25,787 nucleotides of DNA from positions 1 through 25,787 of the forward strand of contig DXZA01000032.1 of assembly GCA_019415525.1 (NCBI GenBank), given 5' to 3'. Positions 22,615 to 25,787 of the stretch are shown here, piece by piece. Made by a program: the position numbers and the translations under genes. How positions within the stretch are numbered: the first letter of the stretch is position 1; every line of letters begins with the position of its first letter. Source of the DNA: Tyzzerella sp. (GTDB taxonomy: Bacteria; Bacillota; Clostridia; Lachnospirales; Anaerotignaceae). The notes beneath the pieces were generated by a model that saw nothing but the letters and a program-made list of their open reading frames with translations, made no database searches and was not told where the DNA came from.

Positions 22615-23778
22615 TTATTCCTCGTCTGTAATAACTTCCTCAGACTCAAAATCTTCCATAAATACATCATCATTAACTTCTTCTTCAAGAGAACATTCAA
22701 ATTCACTATTTGCAAATTCTTCTTCAGAAATAAAGTTTGTTTCTTTAGCCTGTGTTTCACTCTTAATGTCAATTCTCCAACCTGTAAGTTTAGCAGAAAG
22801 TCTTGCATTCTGACCTTCCTTACCAATAGCAAGAGAAAGCTGATGATTTGGAACAACTATTTTTGCACTCTGTTCTTCTTCATTTATTGAAACAGCAAGA
22901 ACTTTTGAAGGACTTAATGCTGCTGCAATAAATTCTTTAGGGTCTTCACTCCAGTTGATAATATCAATTTTTTCACCTTTAAGTTCATTTACAATAACAT
23001 TTACTCTTGAACCATTTGGACCTACACAAGAACCTACTGCATCAACATTTTCATCTTTTGAGTATACAGCGATTTTTGTTCTTGAACCTGCTTCACGAGC
23101 AATGCTTTTAATTTCAACTGTACCATCATGAACTTCTGGAACTTCCTGTTCAAAAAGTCTTTTTACAAGTTCAGGATGTGTTCTTGAAACATAAATCTGT
23201 GGACCTTTTGTTGTGTTTTTAACTTCAAGAACATACACTTTTATTCTATCCATAAAATTGTATTCTTCTCCTGGAATTTGTTCATTTGGAGAAAGTATAC
23301 CATCAATTTTTCCAAGCTGTACAATTACATTTCTTTTTTCTTTACGCTGTACAATACCTGTCATAATTTCTTTTTCTTTTGTTATATACTGATTGAAAAG
23401 TATTTCTCTTTCTGCTTCTCTAAATTTCTGAACAACAACCTGTTTTGCAGTCTGAGCTGAAATTCTTCCAAAGTTTCTTGGTGTAACTTCAATATCAATA
23501 ACGTCACCTACTGTAAAATAAGGATTTCTTTCTTTTGCTTCTTCAAGAGATAATTCAAGCATTGGGTCAACAACTTCTTCAACAACCTCTTTCTGTGCAT
23601 AAACAGCAACATTACCTGTTTCTCTATTTATAACTACTTTTATATTTTGGCTTGTTCCAAAATTCTTTTTACAAGCTGTAACAAGAGATGTTTCAATAGC
23701 TTCAAATATTATTTCCTTATCAATACCTTTTTCTTTTTCAATCTGATTTAAAGCATCAATAAATTCTGCATTATCCAT
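22615..23778 (-). CDS. nusA: Transcription termination/antitermination factor NusA
   Basis: This 387-residue RNA polymerase-binding factor promotes pausing and intrinsic termination. The N-terminal polymerase-binding domain (about 1-125, MDNAEFIDALNQIEKEKGI onward) is followed by an S1 domain (about 130-200), then two KH domains (with VGPNGSRVN and AIGKEGQNARLSAKLTGW). After residue about 345 comes a short, very acidic tail rich in Glu and Asp in place of the C-terminal repeats of proteobacterial NusA, as usual in Firmicutes. GGAGGAG precedes the ATG. It is the second gene of the operon after rimP. A hairpin in the rimP leader could be a target for feedback by NusA. Confidence 0.96.
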   Translation of the reverse strand: MDNAEFIDALNQIEKEKGIDKEIIFEAIETSLVTACKKNFGTSQNIKVVINRETGNVAVYAQKEVVEEVVDPMLELSLEEAKERNPYFTVGDVIDIEVTPRNFGRISAQTAKQVVVQKFREAEREILFNQYITKEKEIMTGIVQRKEKRNVIVQLGKIDGILSPNEQIPGEEYNFMDRIKVYVLEVKNTTKGPQIYVSRTHPELVKRLFEQEVPEVHDGTVEIKSIAREAGSRTKIAVYSKDENVDAVGSCVGPNGSRVNVIVNELKGEKIDIINWSEDPKEFIAAALSPSKVLAVSINEEEQSAKIVVPNHQLSLAIGKEGQNARLSAKLTGWRIDIKSETQAKETNFISEEEFANSEFECSLEEEVNDDVFMEDFESEEVITDEE

Positions 23779-23803
23779 TTTTCAAACTCCTCCATTCTAT
23801 AAA

Positions 23804-24271
23804 TTAAAAAATAACAGCAAGACGAATTCCTGCAATATCTTTTCTGTCAAAACTTATGTCTTTACCATTTTCGTCTGTTATTGTAACAATATTATTTTCA
23901 AGACCTTTTAAAGCACCTTGATATTCCTTTGAGCCTTCAAAAGCCTTGTAAAGTTTTACATCAACAATTTCTCCCGCATATTTTACAAAATCACTTTCTT
24001 TTTTAAGGGGTCTGTCAATTCCAGGAGAGCTTACCTCAAGTATATAAGCCTGCTCGATAGGGTCAGACTCATCAAGTTTAGCTTCAAGTGTACGGCTTAC
24101 ATATTCACAATCATTAATATCAACGCCGCCTTCTTTGTCAATATAAATTCTAAGATACCAGTTTGGACCTTCTTTAACAAATTCAACATCAACAAGTTCA
24201 AAATTCTTTTCTTCAACAATAGGAAGAACTAATGCTTCAACTTTTTTTTCAGAATTATTTGCTTTTGCCAT
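23804..24271 (-). CDS. rimP: Ribosome maturation factor RimP
   Basis: This 155-residue protein is needed for 30S subunit assembly. The N-terminal alpha/beta domain shows LVDVEFVKEGPNWYLRIYIDKEGGVDINDCE, then the hallmark EVSSPGIDRPL and the C-terminal SH3-like barrel. AGGTGAG precedes the ATG. It opens the rimP-nusA-ylxR-ylxQ-infB-rbfA-nrnA-truB-ribF transcription unit; spacings throughout are from overlap to about 40 bases, with no terminator inside. A good promoter and a leader hairpin lie upstream. Confidence 0.95.
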   Translation of the reverse strand: MAKANNSEKKVEALVLPIVEEKNFELVDVEFVKEGPNWYLRIYIDKEGGVDINDCEYVSRTLEAKLDESDPIEQAYILEVSSPGIDRPLKKESDFVKYAGEIVDVKLYKAFEGSKEYQGALKGLENNIVTITDENGKDISFDRKDIAGIRLAVIF

Positions 24272-24310
24272 TATCTCACCTAACCAATTAAAATTATTTC
24301 TTTACAAAAC

Positions 24311-24339
24311 TTAAGAGTGGGCAAAAAACCCACTCTTAA
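24311..24339 (-). promoter_or_regulatory. Hairpin in the rimP-nusA operon leader
   Basis: TTAAGAGTGGG (24311-24321) and CCCACTCTTAA (24329-24339) form a perfect 11-pair stem with a seven-base loop. On the minus strand only GTTTTG follows, a weak T-tract. It lies downstream of the operon promoter, so it is in the 5' leader and not simply the end of the antiporter gene. It could be a weak, NusA-dependent terminator or an RNA-stability element. Confidence 0.6.
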
Positions 24340-24366
24340 CACAAAACTGATATTAAATACATATTT

Positions 24367-24395
24367 AGTATAACACCATAATCTCTTTTATGCAA
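24367..24395 (-). promoter_or_regulatory. Promoter of the rimP-nusA-infB operon
   Basis: On the minus strand -35 TTGCAT (24390-24395), 17 bases, -10 TATACT (24367-24372) with TGT directly upstream (extended -10). The predicted start near 24360 gives a leader of about 90 bases carrying the hairpin at 24311-24339. Confidence 0.65.
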
Positions 24396-24420
24396 TAGAA
24401 AATTGTATATATAAGGTAAA

Positions 24421-25614
24421 TTATGCCTTAGAACCTTCAATATCTTTATCACTTCCCATACTAAGTTTAAGAAGTATAGGTGTAATAAGAGTTGTTACAA
24501 TAACAACAATTACAATAGCAGGGAAAAGACTTTCTGATATAAGTCCAACCTGTGAACCTTTCTGAGCAACAATAAGAGCAACCTCACCACGAGATACCAT
24601 ACCAATACCAACAGCAAGAGCTTCTCCTTTAGTAAACTTACATAATAATGCACCTAATCCACAACCAATAATTTTTGTTACTATGGCAACAATAAGAAGA
24701 ACTAAAGAAAACATAACAATTGTAGGTGTAAGACCTGTAATGACTGTTTTAATACCCATACTTGCAAAAAACATTGGTGTAAAGAATGAGTATGATGCAA
24801 TCGTTACTTTTGATGCAATATATGATTTTGTATCAGAAACATTGCAAAGTATAAGACCTGCAAAATAAGCACCTGTAATATCGGCAACTCCAAAAAATTC
24901 TTCAGCACAGTATGACATTATAAGACAAAATGCAATACCATATATAGCAACACGTCTTTTTCTTCCATATTTTTCTTCCATAATTTTAAATAATTTATAG
25001 ATAATAACACCACAAATAAGAACAAAAATGAAGAAAAGAACTATTTTAAGAAGAACTATTATAATATTTACATTTGGGTCAGCAAAACTTGTAATTACAG
25101 TAAGTGCTATAATACCTAAAATATCATCAATAATAGCTGCACCAAGTATTGATGTACCTACTTTACCTTTAAGTTTTCCCATTTCTCTAAGTGTTTCAAC
25201 AGTAATACTAACAGATGTAGCTGTTAATACAACACCAACAAATACCGATTCAAGCATAGCAATATCTGTTGCTTCATTTTTACCAAAGAACATCATATAT
25301 GTTACTAAACCACCTATAAGCGGAACTATAACACCTATAATAGCTATTATAAATGATGCTTTTCCTGTACTTTTAAGCTCTTCCATATCTGTATCAAGAC
25401 CAGCAAGGAACATAAGGAATATAACACCTATTTCTGCTGATTTTGTGAGGAAATCTGTATCATGAAGTATGTTAAAACAACTTGGTCCAAGAAGTACACC
25501 AACTAAAAGTGCTCCTACAACCTGTGGCATATGAACCTTTTCTGACATAACTCCAAAAATCTTTGTTGATAAAAGTATAATTGCTGCTAATAGTAAAAAA
25601 TCATAGGACTCCAT
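24421..25614 (-). CDS. CPA2-family cation/proton antiporter
   Basis: This 397-residue polytopic membrane protein of the KefB/NapA-like monovalent cation:proton antiporter family (CPA2) has about 12-13 hydrophobic segments. Family features are the early PQVVGALLVGVLLGPS helix, FLAGLDTDMEELK after the third segment, ATSVSITVETLREM, and the ILGAAIIDDILGI helix with paired aspartates of the ion-binding type, then ADITGAYFAGLIL and a SRGEVALIVAQKG segment. No cytosolic RCK/TrkA-N domain follows, so it is the short form. The ATG at 25614 follows AAAGGGG; an upstream frame to 25650 would start next to the transcript start. Sodium or potassium exchange for protons is likely; the specific ion is not clear. 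Confidence 0.88.
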   Translation of the reverse strand: MESYDFLLLAAIILLSTKIFGVMSEKVHMPQVVGALLVGVLLGPSCFNILHDTDFLTKSAEIGVIFLMFLAGLDTDMEELKSTGKASFIIAIIGVIVPLIGGLVTYMMFFGKNEATDIAMLESVFVGVVLTATSVSITVETLREMGKLKGKVGTSILGAAIIDDILGIIALTVITSFADPNVNIIIVLLKIVLFFIFVLICGVIIYKLFKIMEEKYGRKRRVAIYGIAFCLIMSYCAEEFFGVADITGAYFAGLILCNVSDTKSYIASKVTIASYSFFTPMFFASMGIKTVITGLTPTIVMFSLVLLIVAIVTKIIGCGLGALLCKFTKGEALAVGIGMVSRGEVALIVAQKGSQVGLISESLFPAIVIVVIVTTLITPILLKLSMGSDKDIEGSKA

Positions 25615-25660
25615 TTTTTTACCCCTTTCTTTATTAAAATTTCTAACCATTCAATTCAGA

Positions 25661-25689
25661 ATTATATTCCTTATTTTAATAAAACTCAA
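25661..25689 (-). promoter_or_regulatory. Promoter of the antiporter gene
   Basis: On the minus strand -35 TTGAGT (25684-25689), 17 bases, perfect -10 TATAAT (25661-25666). The predicted start near 25654 gives a 40-base leader and argues against the longer frame. Confidence 0.6.
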
Positions 25690-25698
25690 CTTTATTTA

Positions 25699-25787
25699 TT
25701 AATCAAATTTTGTTAAATTATTTAATACCCTTTGTAAAAATTTATATTCATTTTCACTATCTATTTGCAATTTAATTACAGGTGTTT
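25699..25787 (-). CDS. 3' end of an unidentified gene at the window edge
   Basis: An open frame enters from the right edge on the minus strand and ends with TAA at 25699-25701. The 28 visible residues read as a plausible hydrophilic C-terminus (ending LQRVLNNLTKFD). It is on the same strand as its neighbours and stops ten bases before the antiporter promoter. No function can be assigned, and no terminator hairpin is seen between it and that promoter. Confidence 0.5.
   Translation of the reverse strand, partial: TPVIKLQIDSENEYKFLQRVLNNLTKFD

Overview
The window is a stretch of low-GC chromosome from an anaerobic Firmicute of the class Clostridia, possibly Lachnospiraceae. The pointers are base composition, AGGAGG-type ribosome binding sites, TTG/GTG starts, Firmicutes-type order in the translation operon, a YlxR/YlxQ pair, a DUF6514-like gene with Spo0A-type boxes, and a LL-diaminopimelate aminotransferase. 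The genus call is inference only. Almost every gene is on the minus strand; only a LysR regulator and yaaA are on the plus strand. No tRNA, rRNA, CRISPR, prophage or transposase gene is seen.

Layout from left to right. (1) 94-2226: a two-gene short-chain chromate-type transporter pair, divergent from a LysR regulator. (2) 2267-3674: an operon of a HAD phosphatase, an unlisted 58-residue cysteine-rich FeoB-associated-type membrane protein, and an isochorismatase-family hydrolase. (3) 3785-4513: yaaA, whose promoter overlaps that of the HAD gene. (4) 4561-7861: nucleoside salvage (deoD, deoB) and a MalY/PatB-type aminotransferase. (5) 7904-8520: a DUF6514-like small gene followed by a compact, GC-richer palindromic element bounded by imperfect 20-bp inverted repeats. 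(6) 8691-12121: hflX, dapL and dapF. (7) 12201-13754: a DUF378 membrane protein and an M16 peptidase with a long structured leader. (8) 14022-24271: the translation/RNA block, transcribed rimP, nusA, ylxR, ylxQ, infB, rbfA, nrnA, truB, ribF, then rpsO and pnp. (9) 24421-25614: a CPA2-type cation/proton antiporter, then the 3' end of one more gene at the right edge.

The main block couples transcription elongation (NusA), ribosome and tRNA maturation (RimP, RbfA, TruB), initiation (IF2), RNA turnover (NrnA, PNPase) and flavin cofactor synthesis (RibF). It carries visible regulatory RNA candidates: a hairpin in the rimP-nusA leader, a three-helix leader in front of rpsO that starts exactly at the predicted transcription start, and a long stem-loop in front of pnp.

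The least explained parts are the structured element at 7941-8237, the promoter-plus-structured leader at 13817-13988 before the M16 peptidase, and the paired Spo0A-type boxes at 8619-8679 upstream of the DUF6514-like gene. Several gene starts were moved to internal ATG, GTG or TTG codons because the ribosome binding site, and sometimes the promoter, demands it.
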